This document shows, one piece after another, positions 51,796 to 62,654 of a DNA stretch of 64,000 nt. Each line of letters starts with the position of its first letter. Positions within the stretch are counted from its first letter, which is position 1. The DNA lies in assembly GCA_002007465.1 (NCBI GenBank), contig LNAC01000108.1:1927360-1991359 (forward strand). The letters are read 5' to 3'. The notes below the pieces were generated by a model that saw nothing but the letters and a program-made list of their open reading frames with translations, did not search any database and had not been told where the DNA came from. Position numbers and translations under genes: made by a program. This DNA comes from Ailurus styani (lineage: Eukaryota; Chordata; Mammalia; Carnivora; Ailuridae).

Positions 51796-51905
51796 GTTTC
51801 CCATTCATTCATTCATTCATTCAATACTTATTGACTCTCTATCTACCATGGGTCTGGTCTCAGAGAGGAATCCAACCGAGGTCCTGCCCTCACCATGGTA
51901 AGTCC
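51796..51905 (-). mobile_element. (ATTC)n and LINE-2-like antisense end
   Basis: CATTCATTCATTCATTCATT, CAATACTTATTGACTCTCTA and GGTCCTGCCCTCACCATGG. It faces the preceding LINE-2 tail, making a tail-to-tail pair. Confidence 0.5.
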
Positions 51906-52157
51906 TACAGCCAGGGAGACCCCAGGTGCTGGGGGTGGGGGGCGGCTGGGGAAAGGGAGCCTGGAGAATGAGATGGAATGGGAATTGACCTGAACGAAGT
52001 TCAGCTTCCCAAGGAGACCGTGCTTTGAAGAAGCACACAGGAGATGTTGCCATCTGGGCACATCACAACTCAGCCTCTTCTCATACCGGGGTGGGGAGGA
52101 CTTGTAGGTGGGGCTTCCGTGCAGAGTGAGGTTTGGCTGTTGTGTGTGATGTGTGCA

Positions 52158-52200
52158 CACGCACGTGTGTGTGTGTGTGAGTGTGTGTATGTGTGGGTGC
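52158..52200. repeat. Imperfect GT tract
   Basis: CACACGCACGTGTGTGTGTG followed by GAGTGTGTGTATGTGTGGG. Confidence 0.75.
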
Positions 52201-52324
52201 GGGAAGCCCTGCCTGGGTGAGGCCAGCGCAGGGGAAGAGGTGGGCGGGTGCGGCTGTTGGTCTTGTTTATTTTCTCAGAAAACGGACACTGTCCACCCCG
52301 CCCTGCGACTCCCCCCCTCAGAGC

Positions 52325-52465
52325 CTGCGGGGAAGTCGATAGCAATGGATTAAACAGAGGGGAGAAGGCTGAGAGCACAATTGGAAGAAAGATAAAGATA
52401 ATTAAAACTAATTCCAACTGTTCCCAGAGAAATCAATTTCATAACTTCAGTGCGTCCCTAAACTT
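52325..52465. promoter_or_regulatory. Candidate conserved non-coding element M
   Basis: AGCAATGGATTAAACAGAGG, GAGCACAATTGG, GATAAAGATAATTAAAACTA, ATTCCAACTG, GAAATCAATTTCATAAC. A GATA/TAAT cluster within 60 bases. Confidence 0.45.
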
Positions 52466-52519
52466 GCTCCTGAGGCCCTGTGCGCGGAGCACAGAGCATG
52501 CGCCGGAGCACGGGGCATG

Positions 52520-52680
52520 CAGACACAGGTGCGTGGGAACGTGACTGCTTAGACGCGCGGGTGCGTGACTGTGGCTTCCTGTGGGTGGGTGCGTGTGGCT
52601 TCATGCTCTTGTGTGCATGCTTGCATGTACACGCATGTGTGTTTGTGTGTTCGGGGGTGCATGCAAACCAAGTGGCCTCA
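52520..52680. repeat. Degenerate TGTG/GTGC-rich tract
   Basis: GGTGCGTGACTGTGG, GGTGGGTGCGTGTGG, TTGTGTGCATGCTTGCATGT and GTGTGTTTGTGTGTTCGGGG; an old GT minisatellite. Confidence 0.55.
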
Positions 52681-52807
52681 CCTTTAACCCAGCGTCGAAG
52701 GGCCAAGAGAGCAGGGTAGCTGTGTGGGCTCCAGCCTCCTTTCCTGCACCAAGACCCCTCCTCTTGCTTGCTGCAGAGGCCTCTGGGCTGGCCCACTCCC
52801 CTATATA

Positions 52808-52920
52808 CATGCAGGGAAACTGAGACCCAGGGAGTGGCGTCTTGCCATGGCCCGCACAGCAAGTAGGGAACAGAAATGGGACTAGGATTTTGGTCTCCCG
52901 GGTTTCCTCTGCTCTAGGGA
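52808..52920 (-). mobile_element. MIR core fragment
   Basis: CAGGGAAACTGAGACCCAGG, TGGCCCGCACAGCAAGTAGG and a degraded end. Confidence 0.5.
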
Positions 52921-53017
52921 CTTCACTGACCCTTTGGATGAGGACAGCCAGGGACAGAAGGGGAGGTAGGTCTCACCTCATTCGGCTGGGAGCCCCCGTG
53001 GGAACAGCCTCTAACAT

Positions 53018-53080
53018 ACTCACTTATTCCTCAAACATGAATTGAGCACCTACTGTATGCCAGGCCCTGTGGGCTCTCTA
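53018..53080 (-). mobile_element. LINE-2/MIR antisense end
   Basis: TTATTCCTCAAACATGAATT, GAGCACCTACTGTATGCCAG and GCCCTGTGGGCTC. Confidence 0.45.
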
Positions 53081-53968
53081 GCTTGGCTGAGGGCTGGGGG
53101 TCGGTCCCAGGTACCTCTGGGAAAGGCTGGGTCCTCTGAAGGAGAGGAATGGTGGATGGTGGCCTCTCCACATGTCTCGCCAGGTGGCCTCTGAAGCAGA
53201 GCCTGGGGCAGAGCCCTCCTAGGAAGCATGGCTGCCAACAGGTCCACTTTTGGCTCTGTTGGCATTGCTTTCACAGTTGGTGACTTGTCACAAGGACCTC
53301 ATGGCCTGTCCCTCAGGTGACTTCCTGGTGAGTGGGCGGGGCTAGGGCTCCTGCTCACAGCCCCCCTACCCCCGATGGTGAGCATACCCAGGGTGAAGGC
53401 AAGGGGGAGGACAGGTCTCTTACATCTCTGGGGTGCCCAGGACCTGGCCTGGACCCTGGCATACAGCAGGTGCTCCTCCAGCACGGGGCCGGGACATCAG
53501 TGAACCTCTGAGGTCCTCAAGTGAGCCAGAAAAAATGAAGTCAAGAAGACGGCTCCTGTTGAGGTCTGTGTCAGTTGCTCTCCATGAATGGCTCCCTCTC
53601 CCTGCCTGGGCTGGTGTCCTCGTTCATAGCATGGAGCACACTATCCACGTGGCAGCTGCTGCGAGTCTCGGAGAAGGTGATGTATAATGAGTGTGCAGCA
53701 CATAGCTTTCTCTTCTTGGGGGTCCTGGGTTTCCTGGAGGGGTTTGCCCGGGTGAGCTAGGAGCCAGGAAATAGCTCATGGCCACATGAATGCCTGGAAG
53801 CAGGAGAGTGGATGAAATCTCTCGTAGCTCCTCCAGGGCAAGGTGTCCGCATTTTCATTCTTGGTCCATCCTTCCCTGAGGGGCTTGGGAGTGAAGGACA
53901 CCCGCCCCCACCCCCACACCAGCCCCGGGGCTCCTAAGCCAAGCACCAGCGCCTGCAGTTCCCCATTT
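53081..53968. other. No gene seen
   Basis: GC-rich, with no recognisable exon. The frames near 53433-53760 look like decayed MIR text, not coding sequence. Confidence 0.38.
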
Positions 53969-53986
53969 CACCTCTAGATGGCAGCA
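53969..53986 (+). promoter_or_regulatory. CTCF-like motif
   Basis: CACCTCTAGATGGCAGCA is a close match to the CTCF core (CCASNAGRKGGCRS) except T for A at its third position. Not in a recognised repeat. Confidence 0.45.
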
Positions 53987-53989
53987 TTG

Positions 53990-55185
53990 GCGAGCAGGAG
54001 TCTAGGAGGAGAGGCCGGAGTGGGTGGGAGGTGGCCCGGTGGGGCCGGTTGGGCCAAGGCCTGGCCCTCTGCTCCCCACTCCCCCTCCTCCCCGCTGTCT
54101 GTGAGCAGAACAGGAGGGGAACGCAGTGGGGGAGACGACCTCTCTTGGGAATTCCTGGATTGGCAAGGAAGGCTTGTCCCTTCTCTTCTTGAGATAGCTT
54201 CTCTCAGAGTCAAAGATTTCTAGATTTCTAGCTCTTGGGTCTGGGGGTCCAGGCAAGACAGGAAGTTGCTGCCACCTCTTCTTTCAGAGATCCTCCCACT
54301 CTTAGGAGTGGGGCCTCCAGGGGTGTGGGTGGGAGGAGGTCTGTGGCACCAGAGCCAGGGGTGGGCCGGGGCACCGTGCATGTCTGAGATGCCTCACAGC
54401 TCCTGGCCGTGAGAGGCAACCAGGGCTGAGCACTGGAAACCCACCTTCTCTCTTTGCTCCACCTTCCTTGGCGTCCCCTCCCCTCTCTCCCTTTCCCCAG
54501 GAAGCCAGAGAAGAGCAGATGGGAACTGTCAGCAGCTCATTAGGGTTACAGATGGGGAGCTGGGGGTGGAGGAGGGAGGAAGGGAGTTGGAGGGGCAGAG
54601 TTCTTGGCCGGGCCCCTTGCAGAGCCCCATACTCCCTTCTCTCGGTCCCTCCCAGCCTCAGGAGAGACTCAGGGGCAGTCCGGGGCTGGGGCTTGGGCAG
54701 TTGCCTCTGGAAGTAACATGGGTGTGAGGGAGGGGGCGGAGGAGCCATGAGCATCCTGGCCTGGAAAGAGCTGGGTGGGGGTGTCCCCCCTCCCCCCTCA
54801 CTCCTGCTAACCCAGCGCATCTCTGAACTTCCCAGGGCTGGGGGCTGGAGGCACCCCAGGTCCCAGGGGAGAGGGGATTAAGGGCCATCCTTAGTGGGTG
54901 CTCTGGGGAGAGAGCAGTGGGTGAGCTTAGATTCTGGGGCTCTGAGTTGCTTGTGAGCCGCAGTGTGCTGCGGGAGGGGGTGGGCAGCTGCCTAGAGATG
55001 GGTAGGTCACAGCCTGACTGCCCAGCCAGCCACCAGTGTCTTAGCCATGAGACAGAAAAGCAGCTGGGCAGTGGGTAGCAGCCAGGGCTGGGGCCTGGGA
55101 GGTCCAAGTACGGGCATCTCTCTGGTCTGCTGCTGATTCCTTGTGTCCCTGAGTCACTTTCACTCAGCTTTAATTTCACTACTTG
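53990..55185. other. 1.2 kb without supported genes
   Basis: GC-rich text. The minus-strand frames at 54302-54820 and 54658-55251 overlap plus-strand frames and show no domain. Confidence 0.4.
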
Positions 55186-55219
55186 GTAAATAATAGTAAT
55201 AATAATAATATTAATAATG
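55186..55219. repeat. (ATA)n microsatellite
   Basis: TAATAGTAATAATAATAATA followed by TTAATAATGG. Confidence 0.88.
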
Positions 55220-55385
55220 GCACCCATCCGTTGAATATTTCCGCAAGACACAGCATTTTACATACGTTATTTTATTTAATCCTCATAACAATCCTATAGA
55301 GACTTGAAGGGGGTGAGTGACTTGGCCAAGGTACGACATAAAGGAGCAAGAACTCAGACCCAGGGGTCGTGAGCTCTTTTCCCCT
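55220..55385 (-). mobile_element. MIR element
   Basis: Antisense MIR: TACATACGTTATTTTATTTA, ATCCTCATAACAATCCTATA and GTGACTTGGCCAAGGTACGA. Confidence 0.75.
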
Positions 55386-56039
55386 CTTCCAGGTGGCTTA
55401 GGAGCAGGTGACTGAGGAGGAGGGGGTCATTTTAAGGTCCCAGATTTAGCCAGTAGAAGTATAGCATGCCTGGTTACATTTGAGTACAAAATACATTTCT
55501 AAGCATGAGTATATTCCATGCAATAGTTGGGATATACTTATACTAAAAATTATTTCTTGTTTATCTGGCAACCTCGGTCAATAGAATGCATTTTATTGTC
55601 GCACTTACTAATTGCCAGGCATTGAGAGTCTGGGTGGGAGAGAGGTACATATGGGTCATGCCCCAGTTTGGGCTCGGTTTCCTCATCTGTGAAATGGGGA
55701 AGAAGAACCCCTTCCTCCTTCCTCCTAAGGACGATGGGAGCATCCAGTGTCCCAAGGGACGTGGGTGTCTCTGAAGAATCCAGAGAGCTTGGCCAAGATG
55801 AGCCCTCGTCTGGTTCATGGTAGATGCCAGCCTGTCCCCAGCCCCTTCCCTGTCTCCTGGGCACCCACTCCTGAGCCTCCCCGCACCCCTCCATCTGCAG
55901 CCCTACAGAGGCCAGTGAGGAGAGGGCTGTGTCTACGGTAGGGCTCGGCAGCGCTTCCCAGGAAATCGGTGGTCTCTTAGCCTCATGGGGTGGTGCCCTG
56001 GCCAGCAATGGGCCTGAAGGGTCTGTGTCTGCACCATAA
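55386..56039. other. No gene; a partial MIR near 55670-55710
   Basis: TTTCCTCATCTGTGAAATGG at 55678-55697 is a sense MIR core. The rest is unclassified; the long minus frame 55550-56176 crosses this MIR and is not a gene. Confidence 0.45.
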
Positions 56040-56130
56040 TGCCACCAACTGTCTAGCCTGGGAAGCGCTAGACCTCCCAGAGTCTCAGTGTCCTCATCTG
56101 TGATGGGGGGAGAAAGGGTCTCCATCTCAC
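56040..56130 (+). mobile_element. MIR core fragment
   Basis: GTCTCAGTGTCCTCATCTGT followed by GATGGGG. Confidence 0.5.
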
Positions 56131-56239
56131 AGGTTATCGGGAGAGGGCAAAGCAGTGGCAGAATGTGGACACTCACCGGCTCTGCCTCACCCCTGGCTGT
56201 ATCTTGTTGTCAGTGACACACGTCACGTCACGGCCCTGG

Positions 56240-56262
56240 CCACCACCACCACCACCACTGTC
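56240..56262. repeat. (CAC)n microsatellite
   Basis: Six to seven CAC units: CCACCACCACCACCACCACT. Confidence 0.85.
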
Positions 56263-56384
56263 ATCTGCCATCGCTGGATGGTTGGGTGAATGACCATGGT
56301 TCCCTATGGTCTAGGCTGAGACTCGCCCGCTGGCGTAAGTGGCAGGGAAGTTCAGATGTGCTGCCACCAGCACCTCGGCATGTA

Positions 56385-56445
56385 GACTCACACACGGACA
56401 CTCACACTCTTAGCGCACTCACACTTAGCACGCCCACACAGCTAT
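56385..56445. repeat. Decayed CA/CTCACA tract
   Basis: ACTCACACACGGACACTCAC, ACTCTTAGCGCACTCACACT and TAGCACGCCCACAC share a TTAGC(A/G)C(A/G)C unit. Confidence 0.5.
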
Positions 56446-57215
56446 GAGGCTCCTTGGATTCATCTCCGCTCTGCTGTTTGCCAGGGGTTTGCCCTTTTCT
56501 CTGTAAAGAGGACAGCCCGACGCCCTCTGCACACAGACCTCGCCCGTACATGCGCTCCTGCTCCCACGTGCTGGGTTACAGGCTTACGCAGGGTCGCTTG
56601 CCTTTGTTTCCAAATCCGTTTATGCCAGCAACACTTGTCACGGAAGTTGTGCCATTCAATTAAATAATAAGCAAACCAAAATATTGTGAACACATAAAAA
56701 GTTGTTTCTGCAAAGCTGCATTGAAGTCTTTAGAAAGGCTCTATCAAGGTGAATTGCTAAAAAAAATTGCTGTCAAATTAGGTGTGGATAAGCAACTGGA
56801 AGATAAGATCGGAAACAAAATGGTAAAAATCTAGAAGATTCAGCACTCACATCACTTTACAAGTGTCTTTGACGTTCACGCTCCACTTTAGAGAAATTGA
56901 AATTGGAAATCGAGGGTGATGTGTTGTGGGTTTCGTTTACCCAACAAAGATGACACAGCTCCCATCAGCAGACCCACCGGCAAAGGGAAGACTTTGGTCC
57001 TGCACTAAAGAAAATGAAAAAGGCAAAAAAACTTAGATGCTCTAAGTTGAAATGAAATGTTGGAGTTCTGAAGGTGTGTAGTTTTTAAAATGATTTTCCC
57101 CAGAACCAATTTTTTTTTTGATGAACCCACTCCCCCAAACGAATGGTACTACTTGAACCAGAAGCCTTCTCCTGTGTAAAAGGCCGTGTCTGAACACACT
57201 CACGGCCATTCTGCC
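56446..57215. other. AT-rich unclassified stretch
   Basis: From 56640 to 57070 it is AT-rich with AAATAATAAGCAAACCAAAA and GAAATTGAAATTGGAAATCG. It may be an old LINE fragment or a conserved element; I cannot decide. No gene. Confidence 0.35.
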
Positions 57216-57219
57216 TTCT

Positions 57220-57470
57220 AACCACATCCGTGTGCACACACCTCAGCCCCTGTGTCCACACACATCCTTGCACACACATAGATACACAAACATACATACT
57301 CTCACTCGAACAGTATACTTGCACCGAGACGCCTGTGTACACACACACTCACACCCCCAGGCTCCAGTGGACACACGGATACCCGCTTACGCAGAGCTAG
57401 CCACAGGCACACTAGCCCAGCCAGTAACTCACACACACACCTGAGCACACACGTGCATGCACACCCAAGC
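57220..57470. repeat. Degenerate CA-rich minisatellite
   Basis: Repeated ACACACA with CATACATACTC, GAGACGCCTGTGTACACACA and GCACACACGTGCATGCACAC spacers; similar in style to the tract at 46330-46900. Confidence 0.6.
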
Positions 57471-57479
57471 TGAACTTTT

Positions 57480-57954
57480 TTTTTCTTTTGCAAGAACAGT
57501 CAAGGCAATAAGCAGAGGTTGGTTTTTAATCAGAAATTCACATTTCAGAGTTTTCCTCCCCTTGGCCCAGTGGGAGGTTGGGGAGGACGGTGGAGGGAGG
57601 AGGAGGGAAGATGGAGAGGGACCCGGTGGGAGGAGGCAGGCCTCCAGGCTAGATTCTTCTAGCTAGCACCCGGCTGGGGAGGCGTGTGGCCATGCAGGTG
57701 AGCTGGGCTCCAGCTGCCTTATCCAGGGCCTGTTCGGCTTTTATGTAAAATGTAGGCAGGGCGGCCCCAAGAGGGGTCTCTGGCAGAGCTGTAGAAGGGA
57801 GGCGGGGGCAGCGACTCCTGAAGAAAAAGGGCTGTAGGCTTTGTGGGGATCTAGGGCTGGGATGACCTGGTTAGTGCAGGTTGTGGCCAGATGTGGGGAC
57901 AGCCATGGGGGGGGGCGTTCTCTGGTCAGGGGCCTCCCTGAAGCTGGCCTCAGG
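57480..57954. other. No gene seen
   Basis: Purine-rich 57570-57650; poly-G at 57909-57914. Nothing supported. Confidence 0.4.
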
Positions 57955-58272
57955 GCCACCACCTCAAACCTGCAGCATCTCTGGGAGTCAGGCTAAGGAA
58001 TGGGCATTTTTTTTTTAAAGATTTTTTTATTTATTCATTTGACACAGAGAGAGAGATTACAAGTAGGCAGAGAGGCAGGCAGAGAGAGAGGAGAGAGGAG
58101 GAAGCAGGCTCCCCGCTGAGCAGAGAGCCCGATGTGGGCCTCGATCCCAGGACCCTGGGATCATGACCTGAGCCGAAGGCAGCGGCTTTAACCCACTGAG
58201 CCACCCAGGCGCCCTAGGAATGGGCATTTTTGAAGTTCCCCAGGTGATTCTGACCAGCGGCAAGGTTTGCAA
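57955..58272 (+). mobile_element. MER5-type element split by a SINE
   Basis: Left part GGGAGTCAGGCTAAGGAATG, right part AGTTCCCCAGGTGATTCTGA and AAGGTTTGCAAT correspond to consecutive pieces of a MER5-like hAT element. The SINE at 58013-58215 lies exactly between them. Confidence 0.6.
58013..58215 (-). mobile_element. Can-SINE, young mustelid-type, in MER5
   Basis: ATTACAAGTAGGCAGAGAGG body and GAGCCACCCAGGCGCCCT head complement. AGGAATGGGCATTTTT is repeated exactly at 57997 and 58216. The GAGAGAGGAGAGAGGAGG linker is slightly expanded. Confidence 0.95.
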
Positions 58273-58414
58273 TAGAAAGACTTCTCTCTAGGGATCTCCA
58301 GAGACATGCTGTCTCCTGGGACCTTCAGGACCCGGTGTGATCCTGGCCAAGGTGGGGGAGATTTCTAAGACAGGGTAGAGAGTCCCCGAACTCTGGGAAC
58401 TGGAAGGAAGCTCA

Positions 58415-58545
58415 TGCCCAGGGTCCTCTCTTTTTATAAAAAGGGGATACAGAGAACCAGAGGGAAAAGGATTTGCCCAAGGCCGTTCAGGGAGTCAGTG
58501 GGTTGGTGGGATTTGAACCTGGGCCGTCGGGTCCCGAAGCTCATT
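58415..58545 (-). mobile_element. MIR element
   Basis: Antisense MIR: GGATTTGCCCAAGGCCGTTC, GTGGGATTTGAACCTGGGCC and GTCGGGTCCCGAAGC. Confidence 0.7.
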
Positions 58546-58894
58546 TTGTGTATCAATCAACATGGGCCAGGCTGGTGGCACTTCAATGCTCCGGCCCAGG
58601 AGTGGCCATTCCTCTAACAGAAGTGGCTAGAACTAGTCGCCTGCCTCACTTCCAACTTTAAGAAGTGCAGTCCTACCACCTGCCACGAAGGGGGGAGAAT
58701 AGGAAAGAATTAGTGAATAGCACCTGTCACCTAACTTCTCTCCACCTGCCCGTGACATGGGGCCCAGAAGCTCTGCTGTGTCCCCGGAAGGGACCCCCTG
58801 GAGGGCTAGCCTGGGACAGCCCTTCTCCTCCCCTCTGGACCCCAGTCCCAGCCTCCCCACCTCTCTGTTCCCTACCCTCATCCCCTGTCAGGCC

Positions 58895-59050
58895 CAGGGG
58901 TTCCGCCTATTCATGTTCCAATCCAGGGGTTTGAAGTTCCAGTCCTGGCTTTTTCTCTAACCGACAGTACTGGCTGATGCCGATCGAATCCTTTCTCATC
59001 CAGTGGGTCTCAGTTTGCCCATCTGTACACTGGGACTCTGCCTCTGAAAC
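58895..59050 (+). mobile_element. MIR fragment
   Basis: TTTGAAGTTCCAGTCCTGGC, TCTCAGTTTGCCCATCTGTA and CACTGGGACTCTG. Confidence 0.6.
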
Positions 59051-59514
59051 TTGGCCCCCACCGCCTCTTATGGGAAGTGTTTCTGGAGGCCTCTGCATGT
59101 TGAGACAACAGACCTGGGGGAACAGACTTTATTTTTCCTCCTTTCCTGTCCCTGTTTTAGAAGATCCCACATATGTTGGGCCTGAAGGCATCCCACGCGT
59201 CCTGGGAGCTGAAGGGGCTGCAGTTTCTGCCAGGAAAATCCCTTCTTGGAGGTGGGCAGCTCTCCCCAGAGTGGGGCCAGGCAAGCCTGTCCCTTGCCCC
59301 CTCTTCACTTCCATGGGGGTGGGGATGGGGGAAGCTCCCAGGGCCGCAGGCTATGGCTGGGCCGAGAATTCTGCCAGCTTCTCCTTGCCTCACCTGGAGA
59401 TAGCCCAAAGCAAGCTTTATGTCTTGAGGGATTTAGGTTTGATGTCTGGAAGGACTTCCTGGCAAGCACAGTTATCGGGTGGGGGATGGAAGACAAGGGA
59501 ATCTTTTCTGATAC
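59051..59514. other. No gene seen
   Basis: Frames on both strands overlap without domain or splice context. Confidence 0.4.
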
Positions 59515-59830
59515 AGATTTAACTTTTAGTCTATAAACTTAAACGTTTCTTCGATTTTGAAAGTTGTTAATGTTACAAAATAATACCTCTTCACTATAAA
59601 AAATAAAATACAGAAGTTTCTAGAGTACAGAGTGACTATTCTTCCCTCCTGCAGGCCCACTCTCCAGGGGCGACCTCAATCAGCAGTATGGCGTCTCTTC
59701 TTCCAGACCTTTCCCCATTTCCCCATATACATACAGATAAATCCATAGGTTTTAGAATTCCTTTTTCTTTTTTTTTCTTTTTTTTTGCTTTTTAAACAAA
59801 AATGGGGTTGTGTTTTGGCACATAAATATA
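59515..59830. mobile_element. Ancient LINE-like fragment
   Basis: TTACAAAATAATACCTCTTC, AAATAAAATACAGAAGTTTC, CCATATACATACAGATAAAT and TTTTTTGCTTTTTAAACAAA resemble the family at 17595-17985. A (CTTTTT)n run is at 59760-59785. Confidence 0.45.
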
Positions 59831-60374
59831 GCTCAGTCACCCACCTGCTTCGCAAGGGTGTAAGAGCCCTGCTGAGTGTCTGGCCCGTGCTGGGCCCCAG
59901 GCTTCTGCACAGACCTCCCTGCCTCAGTGTGGCCAAGGGGGAGGCGGCGCGGACCCTGGGAGAGGGTCCTCCGGAGGAGAAGGCCACTCTGCCAGGGGAC
60001 TGGTGGACAGTGGCCTCACCAGGAGGGGCCTGTTGCAGGGATGGGGGATGCGAGGTGTGCTGGCCGTGTCGCAGGGCGGTGATGTGGCCCTGACTTCTCA
60101 GATGGGCTGGAGCTGTGTGCAGGGACCAGGGTCCAGGACAGATGGGTAGGGGCAGCCGAGATGCTCCCTACCCTAGTCATGCGGGGTCGAGTCCTCTTCG
60201 TGGATTCATGAAGCTGGCCACCTTGCACTGGGGAGGTGGTGGGACCACAACTGTTATTGAGCGCCACTGTATACCAGTGCTTTCTTACGTGTTACTGAAC
60301 CCGCTTTCCGGGTTAAACGCCACCTCCTCATGAGGCCTTCCCAGGAGGGTGTGGGGCAGTGGGGGGTGTCTTTT
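59831..60374. other. No gene seen
   Basis: GC-rich, unclassified. Confidence 0.4.
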
Positions 60375-60545
60375 TCTTGCTGCTATGATCCCCCTGTGCT
60401 TTTTTCTCTCCTCTGTGTTCCCCCTTTCAGAGCAATGGCCTGTTTGTAGGTTCCCCTTCGCCCCACTGGACTATGAACAGCTCCCTGAGGGCAAAGACTG
60501 TGGCCAGGTTGAAGGCTATGTCCATGGAAGACACTGACCATGGCC
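60375..60545 (+). mobile_element. LINE-2-like fragment
   Basis: CCACTGGACTATGAACAGCT and CCCTGAGGGCAAAGACTGTG match the CTCCCTGAGGGCAGGGACTG part of LINE-2 ends. Confidence 0.5.
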
Positions 60546-61189
60546 TCCTACTGACCCCACACAGGCTCAGGCCTCTGGGTGGAACCTCTCCCTCCCCAAA
60601 CCTTTCATTTACTTCCTCTAGAAGGGAGATGGCTCTCCCTGCTGTCCCCTCCTCTCCATCCTGGCCCACCGTCTGATTCTGCAGAAGTATCTGGGGGTGG
60701 ACTCAGAATCTTGCCTGTATCTGCACACCTCATCCCAGCTTGCTACCTCCTTTGACAGGGAACTCACCACCAGTCTCAATGGCCCTTCCTGTGGGCAAGG
60801 AGCTGAAGTCTGTCCCTGAGGGCCTTGGACACCAGCCAGCCAGGGTGCCCAGCCTTTCACAGATGAAGGAACTGCTTCCAGAGACGTGAGTGACTTGTTT
60901 AAAGAAAATAGAGGATTGGGACCCCTGCTCCTGACTCCTGGTTCAGTGCTCCTTCCCACCCCCCACCAAGGGTTCTGGTTCTAACCTCTGGGCCCCACTC
61001 CCCCGGGGAGCTTCTCTTGTCTCAGGGATTCAGTGACGGGAGGCCAGGTCGGTGAGGGTGGCTTCTTCCCCACCCTGACCACCCCTCCCCAGACTGTTTG
61101 TGTGTCCGCTCCCCCGGGACGGAGCTGACCAGGCTGCAGTTTGCCTCCACCCCCTGCCTCGCCTCCTCCTTCCCTGGCTCCTCTCATTT
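60546..61189. other. No gene seen
   Basis: GC-rich; a decayed MIR phrase TTCACAGATGAAGGAACTGC at 60856-60875. Confidence 0.4.
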
Positions 61190-61490
61190 TTTCTCTGAAA
61201 GGAAAAAATTAATAGAAAATGTAAGTGAGCAATCTCGCGGACGAGGCGGGTTTTCATTATTTGCGGCTGGGGAAGGCAGGCTGGGGCGCGGATCCCAGTG
61301 AAGCATGGATTCTGCCAGGAGCCCCGGGAGATAATTGAGCGGCGGCGGCGGCAGCGGCGGCGGCACGGGGCGGGCGCGGGCGCGGGAGCTGTATTATCAT
61401 TAGAATTTACATGACACATTAGCCAGAAGTGGCAGCGTTCATCTTTCTAACCAAATCCCATTTACCAAATGAGCAGCCGACATTTGTTTC
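61190..61490. promoter_or_regulatory. Candidate conserved element N with CGG repeat / mini CpG island
   Basis: Two AT-rich blocks flank a CpG core. Left: AAAAAATTAATAGAAAATGT, TTTTCATTATTTGCGG, GATAATTGAGCGG. Core 61340-61388: (GCG)n/(GGC)n and GGGCGCGGGCGCGGG. Right: TATTATCATTAGAATTTACA, GACACATTAGCCAGAAG. No transcript start or exon can be seen. Could be an enhancer or a small alternative promoter. Confidence 0.48.
61340..61388. repeat. CGG/GGC trinucleotide tract
   Basis: GCGGCGGCGGCGGCAGCGGC continues to GGCGGCACGGGGCGGGCGCG, the most CpG-dense 50 bases visible in the window. Confidence 0.88.
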
Positions 61491-61554
61491 ATCAGCTGCT
61501 TCTGTTCTCCACGCGTCTTTCTGCTCTCAGTGCTCCGAGTGGGCTGCTGGCCCT

Positions 61555-61735
61555 TTTCCGGAAGGAAAGGCTGCCGGCATCTATTAAGTGTCCACTGTAT
61601 GCCAGAAACCTCCTTACCTGTTACTGAATCCTCATAATAGCCCTGCGGGCAGGCAGTGTTATTTACCCCCATTTTATGGACAGGGAGACTGAGGCTTAGA
61701 GAAGTAACAAGGCTGTGCCTTACTTGAGTTGTGCC
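61555..61735 (-). mobile_element. MIR element
   Basis: Antisense MIR: CATCTATTAAGTGTCCACTG, CTGAATCCTCATAATAGCCC, TTTACCCCCATTTTATGGAC and GAGACTGAGGCTTAGAGAAG. Confidence 0.82.
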
Positions 61736-61739
61736 TTGT

Positions 61740-61985
61740 TCTAGCAACGATAATAGGAAACTTCAGAGGCTGGACCTTAAAGCCAGACTTCCTGGCTTCG
61801 AATCCTGGCTCTTCCACTTGCCAGCTCCGTGGCCGTGGGCAAGTTGCTTAACTTCTCTGGATGCCCCTGTCCTCACCTGGCAAACAGTATAAATACTAGT
61901 ATGTGTATTAGGGCCATTGGGGAGATGGTATATGACACCAAGCGGGCTGTTAGTGTGTGTTAGTTATTCCTGTGGCTGTTATTAA
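61740..61985 (+). mobile_element. MIR element, near full length
   Basis: AGCCAGACTTCCTGGCTTCG, AATCCTGGCTCTTCCACTTG, GTGGGCAAGTTGCTTAACTT and a 3' end with GTTAGTGTGTGTTAGTTATT. Confidence 0.85.
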
Positions 61986-62004
61986 CCACCCCCCCACCCC
62001 CCAG

Positions 62005-62210
62005 ATGCCACGGATGCGCTGGGCACTCCATTCACCGTAACACTGGATCTGCTCTATGTGCTTTTCCTGATGAGGGACTTGAGGCTCAGAGAGGTGACCT
62101 GGAGTGCCCAGGTCACCCAGCCCCCCAAAGTGGTGAAGCCGCTTGCTGAGCTGGAATCCAGTCTCTTTGATTACCAAGACCTGTGTCTTTTGGGCTGCAC
62201 CAGCTGCTTT
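62005..62210 (-). mobile_element. MIR element
   Basis: Antisense MIR: GGACTTGAGGCTCAGAGAGG, GTGCCCAGGTCACCCAGCCC and CTTGCTGAGCTGGAATCCAG. Third MIR in tandem with alternating orientation. Confidence 0.75.
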
Positions 62211-62439
62211 CCTGCCCGCACAGGAGTCTTCCCCAAGAGCAGGAGAGCGAAGTCCTTGCTGAAGGTCCTCCCTTTGAGCGCCTCTGCACAGCCTCGTCTC
62301 CTCTTGGCTCCTCCCCTCTGCCCAGAGGGACCTGCATGGGTGAGGGTGGGAGGGGGTGTCTCCTGCTTTGCCCTCAGGAGCGTCTGCGGCTGAGTCTATC
62401 CCTCAGGGCAGGGAGGTGGTGAGGGTTAATGACAGGGAA

Positions 62440-62560
62440 CCCCTGATTGAGCACCTACTATGCGCCAGGCCCTGGGGCGAGACAGAGATGAATGAGATGC
62501 AGCCTCCAATGACAACACAAAGGGTATCGCTGACAGAACATGATTAATTGCAGAAGGGAC
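62440..62560 (-). mobile_element. LINE-2-like antisense fragment
   Basis: CTGATTGAGCACCTACTATG, CGCCAGGCCCTGGGGCGAGA. Confidence 0.45.
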
Positions 62561-62654
62561 CTACCCCGACAGCAGCCGGGCTGGAGTGTGCAGGCGGGAG
62601 AGCCCTGCTCTGAGCCGGGAGCCCGGATCTCAGGTGCTGGGAGGCAGGCCTTGT

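Noticed and set aside
55550..56176. Minus-strand open frame of 208 residues
   Set aside because: It covers two MIR core fragments in antisense and has no recognisable domain.
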